From positions 21,192 through 85,191 of the forward strand of contig JAOUOT010000014.1 of the NCBI GenBank assembly GCA_029880265.1: 64,000 nucleotides of DNA. The letters run 5' to 3'. Source of the DNA: Spirochaetia bacterium (GTDB lineage Bacteria; Spirochaetota; Leptospiria; Turneriellales; JAOUOS01). Below, one piece after another: positions 33,753-42,470 of this stretch (its first letter is position 1; every line of letters starts with the position of its first letter). A model generated the notes under the pieces. That model worked only from the letters and a program-made list of their open reading frames with translations, was not told the origin of the DNA and made no database searches. The translations under genes and the position numbers were made by a program.

Positions 33753-35759
33753 TTAAGTATCATCTCCTTTTTCGGGAAAAGTAATTTTATCTTTATCTTT
33801 TTCTTTCTGGTACGGCACAATTTTTATGTTGCCTTTATCTTCTATAAGGGTTACATGCTGGTATTCATCTCGAATCGCGAGTCTGGCGTTGTTTATTTCT
33901 ACCGTAACGCCGGGAAACAGGGTTTTTTCAACATGAATTTTTCCGTGAGTGGCCAGAGTATCCATATATTCGCGCAGCTGATCTTTTTCATAAGTGGCTT
34001 CTTCAAGTCTTTCTTTGAGCTTTTCTTCTGCATGGACCATCTTTTCGAGCATTTCTTCTTTCTCGGGAGAAAATTCTACGGTAGTGCTTTTCTTTTGCAC
34101 GTTTAGCGTTCTTATATTTTGTTCAATTTTATCGAGTTTTTCTTTTGCCTGATTTTCTATCTTTTCAATTTGCTTAATTTGCTGTAATATTTTCGGATTA
34201 ATTCCCACAATCACCGTCGTTGGGGTTGAGGCCTGGGCGCCTAATTGTTTGCATCGAATTTCTTCGCCGGCCATGATTTCGCCGCCCACGATTTGGGCGC
34301 GTTTACCGTTGCAGACAACTTTACCGGCGGCGTCTATCTTTGAATGCATTAGGCCTTCAGATATTACCACGTCTTTTTCAACGCTTACTTTGGCGTTTTG
34401 AATAAATTTGGCGTAAACCGAGCCTGTTGTCGATTCGATTACCGCCTCGTCTCTTCCCATTATACCCGAGCGTATTACAATATCGCCTTCGGCTTCAACG
34501 CGAGATTTGCCTACGTTGCCCCCTATGTCGATATTTCCGGCGGCTTTGACTTCCATATTGTCAGAAACAGAGCCTCTAACGACAACAGAGCCTAAGAACA
34601 TAATATTTCCCGTATCAAGACCAACGTCGCCGCCTACGGTATAGATTTCTTCAACATTTAACTTGCCGCTTACAAAAACAACCTGGCCGTTTCTTTCGGC
34701 GATGATGCGGTTTCCGTCGTCTGAGACGATGGTTCCTTTGCCCGGTCTAAGTTCCGCCGGTCTGCCGTCTTTGGCCGGCATATATTTATTGGTTACGGTC
34801 TTTCCGTTTTTACCTTTTTTTGCAGGCATGAGTTCTGCAAGAACCTGACCTTGAACCACGTTTTCAATTAAGTCTTTGGCCAAAAAGTCTACGCGGCCGC
34901 TTTCGTCTTCTTTGAACTCTATTTTCTTTTCAATTCTTACTTTATAGTCGACATAACCGTCTTGACCGTCTTCTGCATGGTCTCCCTCGGCTGCTGTTAT
35001 AGGCTGTCCATATTTGTCGCTGTCTAGAGCGTCTTGAATTTTTTCTTCTTTAAAACCATATTCTACGCCTGATACCTTAAGGGCGTTTATTATTTCATTT
35101 GCCTGAAGATGTCTACCTCCCGGTCTTGGGGCGGTTACCGTTACAAACGCTTTCATCTCGTCGTTGCTTAACTCTACAGACATGGTAGAATCGGCTTCAG
35201 GTTTTGGAACCCATTCGGCTATTTTTATTTGTTTGCCCTCGGGCTTTTCTACGGCTTTTTGAACTTTCTTTTCGTCAAAGTTGAGTATACCCACTTTTCG
35301 TATTTTGGCAAGAACCATAGGCAAAGCGGTTGGTTTTCCGTCGCCTTTCGGCGGATGTACGGTTAAAAAACATCCGTTTTTATAAATTCTTGCCATAAAC
35401 TTACCGTCTTGAGAAAGATTAATTTTTGCTTCTCTTTCGGCGGCGGCTACCGAGTCTGCGCTGGTTAAAGAAAAATTTAAATCTTCTAAATCGCTCCAGC
35501 GGCCGCTGTCTGTACCCGGCATGATTTTAACTTTTACCTTGTAGGGAAGGCGTCCCAAGCCAAGAATGCCCGGGCTTCCTTTTTCAAGAATTTCATAGTC
35601 CAGATCGGCCAATGAAGCTTTTAGTTCATGAGCGGCAATTTGTAAAGCCTGCTCAAGAGAATCAGCATATACCTCTACCGAATCAAAGTTTACCGGTTCT
35701 TCTTCGTCGTCTAAAAGCTCTAGAGCCAGAAGATTTCTTTTGAGTTTTGAAAATGCCAT
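33753..35759 (-). CDS. FapA / DUF342 family protein
   Basis: This 668-residue cytoplasmic protein opens with a Jag-type N-domain (VEVYADSLEQALQIAAHEL to GILGLGRLPYKVKV). It then has the DUF342 region with repeated beta-helical turns (GNIMFLGSVVVRGSVSDNM, GGNVGKSRVEAEGDIVI) and a C-terminal coiled coil (about 540-620). The length and layout match the FapA proteins common in spirochaetes, which in other bacteria help place polar flagella. No ribosome site precedes the ATG, and an AT-rich TATTAT lies only about 10 nt upstream. It is coupled to the small charged gene that follows. Confidence 0.85.
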   Translation of the reverse strand: MAFSKLKRNLLALELLDDEEEPVNFDSVEVYADSLEQALQIAAHELKASLADLDYEILEKGSPGILGLGRLPYKVKVKIMPGTDSGRWSDLEDLNFSLTSADSVAAAEREAKINLSQDGKFMARIYKNGCFLTVHPPKGDGKPTALPMVLAKIRKVGILNFDEKKVQKAVEKPEGKQIKIAEWVPKPEADSTMSVELSNDEMKAFVTVTAPRPGGRHLQANEIINALKVSGVEYGFKEEKIQDALDSDKYGQPITAAEGDHAEDGQDGYVDYKVRIEKKIEFKEDESGRVDFLAKDLIENVVQGQVLAELMPAKKGKNGKTVTNKYMPAKDGRPAELRPGKGTIVSDDGNRIIAERNGQVVFVSGKLNVEEIYTVGGDVGLDTGNIMFLGSVVVRGSVSDNMEVKAAGNIDIGGNVGKSRVEAEGDIVIRSGIMGRDEAVIESTTGSVYAKFIQNAKVSVEKDVVISEGLMHSKIDAAGKVVCNGKRAQIVGGEIMAGEEIRCKQLGAQASTPTTVIVGINPKILQQIKQIEKIENQAKEKLDKIEQNIRTLNVQKKSTTVEFSPEKEEMLEKMVHAEEKLKERLEEATYEKDQLREYMDTLATHGKIHVEKTLFPGVTVEINNARLAIRDEYQHVTLIEDKGNIKIVPYQKEKDKDKITFPEKGDDT

Positions 35760-35845
35760 GTTTTTATATAATACGTTTTTACTTCATTATCGGCAGAAAT
35801 ATTTTTGAAGTTCAAATTAATATGGCGCTTACTTTTTTGTAAGCC

Positions 35846-36730
35846 CTATAAAATTACGATATCTTTTTCTTCTGAAATATCGTTTAAAATGATGCGCCAT
35901 ATTTTATCGGTGATAAATCTGGTCTGCATTGGGTCGGTTAAATGTCTAAGCGTCAGGCGTACTTTCCCTTCGATAATATCTACATATACGCTAGGATTTA
36001 GTTTTTTATATTTTATGGCCAAAAGTTCTTCTGCCTGTCTAAGTCTTTTATCGTTAGGCGATACTTTTTCAATGATATTTTCGGCAATATTCTCAAGAAT
36101 ATCAGCCGCTTTTTGCCAGTTGCTTTTAATATCTATAAAAAGATATATTTCGTTCCAGTTTAAGGCAAAATCTTTGCTGGCGTTATGAATGAGATCGGTA
36201 AAAACTTTTGAATTGGGAACATGAACAATTCTTCCGGTGCTTTGACCGCCTTCTTCTCTTGATTTTACCTCTATCATACTGAAAGCCATGATTCTTTGAT
36301 CTAAGACGTCTCCTATGGCGTCGCCTAGTTGTATTCTGTTCCCCGGAACAAAGGGTCTTCTTGAAATAATAAAAACCCATCCCGCTAGGTTTAATAAAAC
36401 TTCTTTAAAAACAATCAATACGCCTGCGCCAAAAAACCCGAGAAACGCGGTTACCGACTGAAGCGACGGCAGCCAAACCGGCATTAATATTATAAACATC
36501 AAAAAAGTAAAAATATATGAAACGGTTCTTTGCCATTGCAGGCGGCTTACAGAATCGTGAATCTTTTTTAAGGCAACTTTTATAATAAGACTTCTTATGA
36601 AGCCAATAATTACCAGAAGAATTATGGTATAGATAATTTTAGGCAAAAGTTCAGGCAGAGCGTCCCATAATTTTGTGACGCTCTGATCCCAAAGGTCGAT
36701 GAAGGTTCTTTTTGAATAAACGTCTTGCAT
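35846..36730 (-). CDS. MscS-type mechanosensitive channel
   Basis: This 294-residue protein has three N-terminal transmembrane helices (about 29-48, 69-88 and 90-118). The pore-lining helix is ALLGFFGAGVLIVFKEVLLNLAGW-like and rich in Gly/Ala. It is followed by the MscS beta domain (FVPGNRIQLGDAIGDVLDQRI, GRIVHVPNSKVF). It would release solutes on hypo-osmotic shock. It lies 20 nt before, and on the same strand as, sodC in the gene series, but is probably its own unit. Confidence 0.88.
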   Translation of the reverse strand: MQDVYSKRTFIDLWDQSVTKLWDALPELLPKIIYTIILLVIIGFIRSLIIKVALKKIHDSVSRLQWQRTVSYIFTFLMFIILMPVWLPSLQSVTAFLGFFGAGVLIVFKEVLLNLAGWVFIISRRPFVPGNRIQLGDAIGDVLDQRIMAFSMIEVKSREEGGQSTGRIVHVPNSKVFTDLIHNASKDFALNWNEIYLFIDIKSNWQKAADILENIAENIIEKVSPNDKRLRQAEELLAIKYKKLNPSVYVDIIEGKVRLTLRHLTDPMQTRFITDKIWRIILNDISEEKDIVIL

Positions 36731-36750
36731 TACAAAAAGTATTGAATTTT

Positions 36751-37275
36751 TTATTTAATAACCCCGCATGCCGCTCTTTTGCCCGCGTTGCCCTCGGGCT
36801 GTGTTCCAAAATCGTCCGGATCTTCATGAATGATAACGGCTTTGCCGATAACGTCTCGTTCGCCGCCTAGAGAGAAATTTTTTGTGACGATTTCAGCAAA
36901 AACATTGCCCGCTTTATCGGCTGATATATTGCCCAGATCGCCCGCATGACCGCTGCCATGAACTCCGTGGTCTACATCGTCAGGGTTCCAGTGACCCCCG
37001 GCCGATTCTGCGTCATGCGCCGAGCAGTCTCCGTTTTCATGAATGTGAAAACCGTGCTGGCCATATTTTAACCCTACAAGTTCCACTGTTAATTTTAATT
37101 CAACTTCAGAAATTTGCTCAAACTTTACAGTTCCAAAGACATTTGTTCCGCTTTTTGAAACAATATCAGCTTTTACGATTTTGCCTTGTTCCGGTTTTTT
37201 TGACGCTGAAGAGCATTGCGCCATAAAACCAAAAGCGGTTGTCGTAAAAATTGTTAATAAAAATATTTTTTTCAT
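36751..37275 (-). CDS. sodC: Cu/Zn superoxide dismutase, lipoprotein
   Basis: This 174-residue periplasmic dismutase has a lipoprotein-like signal ending FGFMAQC (Cys21). The copper ligands are in HGFHIHENGDCS and the C-terminal VIIHEDPDDFG. The zinc ligands are in GGHWNP and HAGDLGN, and the disulphide cysteines (NGDCS, AACGV) are present. It would guard the envelope against superoxide. A good ribosome site (AAAGGAGAT) precedes the ATG. An aldo/keto reductase relic lies directly upstream. Confidence 0.95.
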   Translation of the reverse strand: MKKIFLLTIFTTTAFGFMAQCSSASKKPEQGKIVKADIVSKSGTNVFGTVKFEQISEVELKLTVELVGLKYGQHGFHIHENGDCSAHDAESAGGHWNPDDVDHGVHGSGHAGDLGNISADKAGNVFAEIVTKNFSLGGERDVIGKAVIIHEDPDDFGTQPEGNAGKRAACGVIK

Positions 37276-37320
37276 TTTTATCTCCTTTTAATTATTATAA
37301 TATATTTATTATAAACAAAT

Positions 37321-37578
37321 TTATATTTTTTTTGACAAAAAATTATGCGCTTTTTTTAATAAAAATGATATATCTGATTTTTGAGGGCATTTGTCAAGAC
37401 ATTCGCCGCATAAAGTACACCTGTCGGCGTCTTCTCCCTGTATCCAGTGGTCGTCGGGTTTCATATCATTGTATCTTTTTTGACCGTATTCGGTCATATC
37501 ATAGGCCTCTTGTAAATTATAAAGTCTCATTGTTTCGGGAATATTTATTTTTTCAGGGCAGGGAAGGCATTTACCGTT
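37321..37578 (-). pseudogene. C-terminal relic of a ferredoxin-type aldo/keto reductase
   Basis: The frame reads NGKCLPCPEKINIPETMRL to begin with and later contains RCTLCGECLDKCPQKSDI, the ferredoxin-like tail of aldo/keto reductases that carry [4Fe-4S] clusters. Only about 85 codons remain. An in-frame TAA at 37579-37581 ends the frame upstream, inside the end of the neighbouring gene. The catalytic barrel is gone and the first cluster has lost cysteines. An ATG at 37530 could still express 69 residues with one complete CxxCxxCxxxC site, but decay is likelier. Confidence 0.7.
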
Positions 37579-39328
37579 TTAAGCGGAGGTAGATAATTTC
37601 TTCAAAAGAAGATTCTTTTCGATAGGCCGAAATTGAAAAATCTAAAAGATTAGAAAGGTAAGGCAAATAGCCCATAATCATCATTTTGAGGCTTGTTGTA
37701 TTTAAATATTGAACCGCTGATTCTAAATTAAAAAACATTGTCATAATAAGATTTTTCTCGTCTTTTTCATCTAAAAGTTTTAGCCTGCTTATTATCGTGT
37801 CTTTCTGTTTGCTTAAAAGAAGATCAATATTCTTTTTTGAGACGGTGACGATAGCTTCGGCATTATCCAGATAAAGAAATATAAGATCGACTTTGGGTTT
37901 AGCCGCCGCTTTTTTTTGACCTGACGTTTTTTTAGGCGGCGTTATTATTTTTATAGTAAAAAGCTTACCTCTTTTATAAGAAGACGCCGTGATCGAAAAG
38001 TTTTTATCTTTTTTGTTTTTTTCTTTTATTATGGCGATAAGATTTTCGATTCCTTTTTTTTCTTTGGGGTTTACTCCAAACGAAAAATAACCCTGCCATT
38101 TGGCTATTTCTTCTAAATCTTTCTGGGGCGGAATTTCTCCTAAAACAAAAGAAAACCGGCCGTTTAGAGCCGGCAGTAAATCTTTTTCAACGTTATATTT
38201 TCCTGTCGCAGAAATTGTTTTAGAGAGATTGTTTATTTCAGTTTGAACCTTTGGGTCTATCTCTTTGGCCAAATTAATTAATTCTATAAAGTTAAATTTA
38301 AGAGCCATATAAAACATCAAACTATTTGAGTAAGAATCGACCAAAAGAGACGGCGAAGAGTTTTTAATTAAAGCAGCTGTTTTATTTGCCGTATCGTCTA
38401 GAAAACCGTCTTTATATCGGCTTTGCATGATTAGACCAATACCTTTTTCTCCCGAAAAAATAACGCTGCCCGTTGAAAGAAGGTTGTCTAAATTTTCTTT
38501 TTCAAGGGGATTTTTTTGTTTCGGTAAAGCCGCCGCCCCGGGAATGTTTTTTAGAAAACTATCGGTCATACCTTCTGTTTGTTTCGGATTTAGCGCAATA
38601 ATAAATAACATTTCATCTTTTTGGTTTGAATTTTCGGCAAAGTTTTTTGTTTGAATATAATAATCGGCCCTGGCGACAGGTTTAGAGTTTTTTTCGGCGA
38701 TGATTTTATATCTTTCTTTTGAATTTGTAACGCCTATAAAATTATCGGCTCTGACATAGTAATTTTTTTCTGAAAATGATTCATACTCAAAAGACTCTCC
38801 CTCGTCTATTTCTTTTATCGTATTAATTTGCATGTCAGGGGTCTGGTTTTGGCCAGGAGGCGGTTCGTTCATATTTTTTATCGTGGTTAGAAGGTACTTA
38901 TATAGCGTTTTTGAATCTTTTGCGGGAATATAAAAAACCCACTCGTCTATAATCTCGTTTTGAAGATTTGTGTTTTCGTCAATTGGCGCAAATCTTAAGG
39001 TAAAACCCAAAGGCGATTTAATATCGACTCCCGTTTTTTTCAGCTCGTCTATATTTAATAAGTTAATGCCCAGTAAGGCTTTAAAGTTCATTCCGAAAGC
39101 GTTAAGTTCCTGCTCGCCCCCTGTCTTTTTTAGCGACAAGAAAAAAGATTTCAGGTTTTTAAGCATATCTTCATATGCGGCAGATTCAACAAAAATAGAG
39201 TCGGTCTCAGGCGCGTATAAAGAAGGTTCAAAATCGGCGGCGTATAAATTAACCGGAACAATAAAAAACAATCCGAAAAGGAATAAGGCCACAGAATTTT
39301 TTGTTTTTTTATTAAATATATTTTTCAT
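37571..39328 (-). CDS. Large secreted protein of unknown function (DUF3352-like)
   Basis: This 585-residue protein has a signal peptide (VALFLFGLFFIVPVNLYA). It is built of alternating beta/alpha segments resembling DUF3352-type periplasmic proteins: SPLGFTLRFAPIDEN, ARADYYIQTKNFAEN, GRFSFVLGEIPP and GYFSFGVNPKEKKGIENLI. It has no transmembrane segment after the signal, so it is periplasmic or surface-located. GGAGAT precedes the ATG. Its stop codon overlaps the aldo/keto reductase relic. Function is unknown. Confidence 0.7.
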   Translation of the reverse strand: MKNIFNKKTKNSVALFLFGLFFIVPVNLYAADFEPSLYAPETDSIFVESAAYEDMLKNLKSFFLSLKKTGGEQELNAFGMNFKALLGINLLNIDELKKTGVDIKSPLGFTLRFAPIDENTNLQNEIIDEWVFYIPAKDSKTLYKYLLTTIKNMNEPPPGQNQTPDMQINTIKEIDEGESFEYESFSEKNYYVRADNFIGVTNSKERYKIIAEKNSKPVARADYYIQTKNFAENSNQKDEMLFIIALNPKQTEGMTDSFLKNIPGAAALPKQKNPLEKENLDNLLSTGSVIFSGEKGIGLIMQSRYKDGFLDDTANKTAALIKNSSPSLLVDSYSNSLMFYMALKFNFIELINLAKEIDPKVQTEINNLSKTISATGKYNVEKDLLPALNGRFSFVLGEIPPQKDLEEIAKWQGYFSFGVNPKEKKGIENLIAIIKEKNKKDKNFSITASSYKRGKLFTIKIITPPKKTSGQKKAAAKPKVDLIFLYLDNAEAIVTVSKKNIDLLLSKQKDTIISRLKLLDEKDEKNLIMTMFFNLESAVQYLNTTSLKMMIMGYLPYLSNLLDFSISAYRKESSFEEIIYLRLKR

Positions 39329-39426
39329 TGGGAATCTCCTTAAAAGAAGGCGAAAGAAATCGGTTTTGCCGAAATACGCTTGCGAGTATATGGGCCAACA
39401 AATCGAAACCGCGCCGGCTTGCCGTT

Positions 39427-40311
39427 TTAGTCTTGCATTCTTTTTATGACACTATTAAATTCTTGAAGTATATTTGCCATAATTTTTTTTGCGGGAAGAA
39501 TGTTTTTTATCTGCGCCGTTGCGTGGCCGGCCGAGTAGATTTCTTTCCAGTTTTTTAGGTCTTTATTTTTAGAATTTTTCCATATATCATAGCTTTCTTT
39601 GAGCCAGTTTGCGTAAACGCCCGAGATTTCGTCGGTATAAATTATATCTTCTGGTTTAGCGTTTATGATCGCGGTTTTATAAGCGTCAGAGGCTTTTGCT
39701 TCTGTCGAAGCGATGAAACGCGTGCCTATAAAAGCTCCGTCTGCCCCGAGAACCATAGCGGCGGCCATTTGCCTTCCCGTGGCAATAGAACCCGCGGCAA
39801 TTACAGGCAGACCCGTTTCTTCTTTAAGATAAGGTATAAAGCTGAATGGAGATATTCTGCCTGCGTGGCCTCCGGCGCCGGCGCATACGGCAATTAAAGC
39901 GTCGGCGCCCGCTTTTGCTACGGTCTTAGCGTATCTTAAGTCGATGACATCGCAAAAAATTTTCGCATTTGCCGATTTTACTTCGCCGATTATTGTGCGG
40001 GGAACTCCCATGCTCGTTATGATAAGGTCTACCTTATGGTCAAGGCATACCTTAAGCTGCTCGCTCCAGTTGGGGTTGTGCTCTTTGTATAATACAATAT
40101 TTACGCCGATAGGTTTTTGGGTTTTCTCTTTGATTTCAAAAAGGGCCTCGTTTAGCTCTTGCGTTGTTCGGTAGTTCATCGAGGGAAAACATCCAATGCC
40201 ACCCGCTTCTGAAACAGCCGCCACAAGTTCAGGGTATGATACGAGAAACATAGGCGCGCCAAAAACAGGATATTCTATTTTCAGCATTTGCGTTATTTTA
40301 TTTTTCAGCAT
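39427..40311 (-). CDS. Nitronate monooxygenase / FabK-like FMN enzyme
   Basis: This 294-residue TIM-barrel flavoenzyme begins with KIEYPVFGAPMFLVSYPELVAAVSEAGGIG, the FMN-binding start of the family written here in parts. It has GAGGHAGR near residue 145, whose His is the catalytic base of nitronate monooxygenases, and phosphate-binding VIAAGSIATGRQM and GADGAFIGTRF. The lack of a FabK-type neighbourhood favours nitronate oxidation, but an enoyl-ACP reductase role is not excluded. It starts 1 nt after the stop of the lipoprotein-like gene upstream, so the two may be co-transcribed. Confidence 0.85.
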   Translation of the reverse strand: MLKNKITQMLKIEYPVFGAPMFLVSYPELVAAVSEAGGIGCFPSMNYRTTQELNEALFEIKEKTQKPIGVNIVLYKEHNPNWSEQLKVCLDHKVDLIITSMGVPRTIIGEVKSANAKIFCDVIDLRYAKTVAKAGADALIAVCAGAGGHAGRISPFSFIPYLKEETGLPVIAAGSIATGRQMAAAMVLGADGAFIGTRFIASTEAKASDAYKTAIINAKPEDIIYTDEISGVYANWLKESYDIWKNSKNKDLKNWKEIYSAGHATAQIKNILPAKKIMANILQEFNSVIKRMQD

Positions 40312-40312
40312 G

Positions 40313-40744
40313 CTAAAAATCGTTTGGGTTTATTTGAATTCTGCCAAATTCGACGCCTTTGCTATCTTTATAAATATAAATAAGAGTTACGTTGTTATCT
40401 CTTTGAAACTGAAGACTGTCATTTGTTTTATAGTTTTTTATAGCTACAGGTTTCATGGCAATATCTAAAAAGTTTTGCGAAAAAACCCGTTTTGGAGCGG
40501 TTTCGATAACTGTATAATAGTAGTAGAATATGCGGCCCTTATCTGATTTTGTGGCGTCTAATCGCATGAAAGAATCAATCATCATGGGCAGAGCCTCATT
40601 GGTTGCCATAGATATCTTTTCGAGTTTTTCTTCGGGCGATTCTTCGGCAACAAAAAAAGAGGCGCATGAAATAAAAAAGGATATGAATAAAAACGACAAG
40701 TATTTTAGCGTTAAAAGTATCTGAATATTCAATTTCGTGTTCAT
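40313..40744 (-). CDS. Putative lipoprotein of unknown function
   Basis: I favour the ATG at 40744 (MNTKLNIQ), giving 143 residues; an in-frame ATG at 40759 adds five residues. Neither has a ribosome site. A long hydrophobic signal ends FFISCASFF, with Cys as a possible lipidation site. The mature part contains ATNEALPMMIDSFMRLDATKSDKG, tyrosine-rich YYYYTVIE and a final VTLIYIYKDSKGVEFGRI. No family is recognised. The nitronate monooxygenase gene follows by 1 nt. Confidence 0.6.
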   Translation of the reverse strand: MNTKLNIQILLTLKYLSFLFISFFISCASFFVAEESPEEKLEKISMATNEALPMMIDSFMRLDATKSDKGRIFYYYYTVIETAPKRVFSQNFLDIAMKPVAIKNYKTNDSLQFQRDNNVTLIYIYKDSKGVEFGRIQINPNDF

Positions 40745-40928
40745 AAAACAATTATACAAATGAATCTGTTATAATTATAATAATAACGCTTTAATAAAAA
40801 AAATCAATTTTTTTTATTATAAAACCAATATTTTCTTGATTCATTATTCTTGTTTTTGCTCAAAAAGAAAGTCAAAGAGAGAAAAAGAATATTTCTTTTC
40901 AAACGGTGTCAAAGATATAAAATTGCCC

Positions 40929-41507
40929 ATGTCAGCCCTTATACAAAGAGAAATAGAAGAGTCTTATGAATCAAAGAAAAAGCTTTTAACTCTTTCAAGC
41001 GATATTGAAAAAGCCGGTTTGATGGCGGCAGAAACCTTAAAAGCAGGCGGCAAGCTGTTATTATGCGGCAACGGCGGCTCGGCCGCCGACGCGCAGCATA
41101 TCGTCGCCGAGCTGGTTGTTCGTTATAAAACAAAAAATGAAAGAAGAGGGCTGCCTGCGATTAGCCTTGCGCTTGACAGTTCTACCGTTACCGCCTGCGG
41201 GAACGATTACGGTTATGAATTTATTTATTCAAGGGCCCTTGAGGCCATAGGCAATGAAGGCGATTTATTAATCGCGATATCGACATCGGGAAATTCTCAG
41301 AATGTTATAAACGCGGTAAAAAAAGCCAAAGAAAAGAAAATCAAAACTCTTCTTTTGCTGGGCAATACTGGCGGTAAATTAAAAGGAACGGGCGATTTTG
41401 AAGTTTTAGTTCAAGAGAAGTATACAGCGCGCATTCAAGAGTGTCATATTCTTATTGGTCATATTATATGCTCCGTGATTGAAAAAGAGCTTTTTAATCT
41501 TGATTGA
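40929..41507 (+). CDS. gmhA: Sedoheptulose-7-phosphate isomerase (GmhA-like)
   Basis: This SIS-fold enzyme turns sedoheptulose-7-phosphate into D-glycero-D-manno-heptose-7-phosphate for LPS core or other glycans. The ATG at 40929 (MSALIQREIEESY) gives 192 residues, the normal GmhA length; an upstream TTG would add 31 unlikely residues. Motifs are LLCGNGGSAADAQHIVAELVVR, GNDYGYEFIYSR, ISTSGNSQNVI and the C-terminal RIQECHILIGHIICSVIE. Its last 14 bp overlap the convergent neuB-like gene. The 168-bp upstream gap is AT-rich and shows no gene. Confidence 0.94.
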   Translation: MSALIQREIEESYESKKKLLTLSSDIEKAGLMAAETLKAGGKLLLCGNGGSAADAQHIVAELVVRYKTKNERRGLPAISLALDSSTVTACGNDYGYEFIYSRALEAIGNEGDLLIAISTSGNSQNVINAVKKAKEKKIKTLLLLGNTGGKLKGTGDFEVLVQEKYTARIQECHILIGHIICSVIEKELFNLD

Positions 41508-42465
41508 TTTTAAAAATTAGAAAATCAGAATCTTTTGGTAAATGTTCCTGGCGAGGTCGCATAGCTGTTAGTTTTCCGTCTATATTATATAAGCTTCGTT
41601 TGCCGAAAAAATCTGCCTTGGTTTCTTCAGGCAGGGCGCTTTTTTTTAGCTCGCCTCTCATATCATGGGCCATGTTTATTTTTTCTCTGAGAATTTTAAG
41701 TTCTGAAGGGTCTGCGCTTAATTTATGGTCTGGGCCGGGTAGATTTTTATCAAAAGTAAAATGCTTTTCAATGAATACCGCGCCCGTTGAAACAGCCGCG
41801 AACGCCGCTTCGTATCCGATAGAATGATCAGAAAAACCGGTTAAAGCGTTTAATCTTTCTGAAAGATACGCAATATTGATTAAATTAAGCGATTTTTTTT
41901 CAACTGGATACATGGATACACAATGTAGAAAAACTGCGTTTATATTCGGCCAAAGCCTACAGAGCGCAGACGTTTTTTCAATTTCATCTAATGACGCTGC
42001 GCCGGTAGATATAATGACGGGTTTATTGGTTTTTAGAATTTCTAAAATAAGTTGAAAATTATTGATATCTCCCGACGCTATCTTGAAAAAAGGAACATTC
42101 AGTTCATTTAGATTTTTTACCCAGTCAATTGATAAGGGGGTAGAAAAAAAATCGATGCCTTCATCGTGAGCCGTTTTTTGAAGAATAGAATGAGCCTCTT
42201 TTGACAGTTCATATTTTTGAAAAATCTGATATAATTCTTTTATTTTTGGCTCGTTTTTATTTATAAAGAGATCGGTTGTGTATGATTGAAATTTTACGCC
42301 GTCGGCGCCGGCCTTAGCCGCTTCTCTAATGAGTTTTTGGGCAAGTTCAATGTCGTTATTATGATTTAAACCTATTTCTGCCGTAAGATAAGGCTGCGAT
42401 TTTAAAGATATGCTTTTCTGTGTCTTTTCTGAAACGATTTCAGAGGCGAAAAAACGCTCGGGCAT
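41494..42465 (-). CDS. NeuB-like nonulosonic acid synthase
   Basis: This 323-residue protein condenses phosphoenolpyruvate with an N-acylated hexosamine to form a sialic-acid-like sugar. It shows the NeuB start LTAEIGLNHNN, GADGVKFQSYTTDLF, the middle FFKIASGDINN and PVIISTGAAS, and late HFTFDKNLPGPDHKLSADP. The C-terminal SAF (antifreeze-like) part is present but short (GKRSLYNIDGKL to MRPRQEHL). The product could be sialic, legionaminic or pseudaminic acid, any of which could decorate LPS or flagella. No neuA or neuC homologue is in the window. It overlaps gmhA at the 3' end. Confidence 0.88.
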   Translation of the reverse strand: MPERFFASEIVSEKTQKSISLKSQPYLTAEIGLNHNNDIELAQKLIREAAKAGADGVKFQSYTTDLFINKNEPKIKELYQIFQKYELSKEAHSILQKTAHDEGIDFFSTPLSIDWVKNLNELNVPFFKIASGDINNFQLILEILKTNKPVIISTGAASLDEIEKTSALCRLWPNINAVFLHCVSMYPVEKKSLNLINIAYLSERLNALTGFSDHSIGYEAAFAAVSTGAVFIEKHFTFDKNLPGPDHKLSADPSELKILREKINMAHDMRGELKKSALPEETKADFFGKRSLYNIDGKLTAMRPRQEHLPKDSDFLIFKINQD

Positions 42466-42470
42466 TGAAT

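Noticed and set aside
33594..34106. 170-codon plus-strand frame opposite fapA
   Set aside because: It is Phe-rich, has no domain, and mirrors the well-supported fapA and downstream small gene on the other strand.
40836..40928. TTG start for gmhA adding 31 residues
   Set aside because: The extension is basic and Cys-rich, unlike GmhA proteins, and the downstream ATG gives the normal length of 192 residues.
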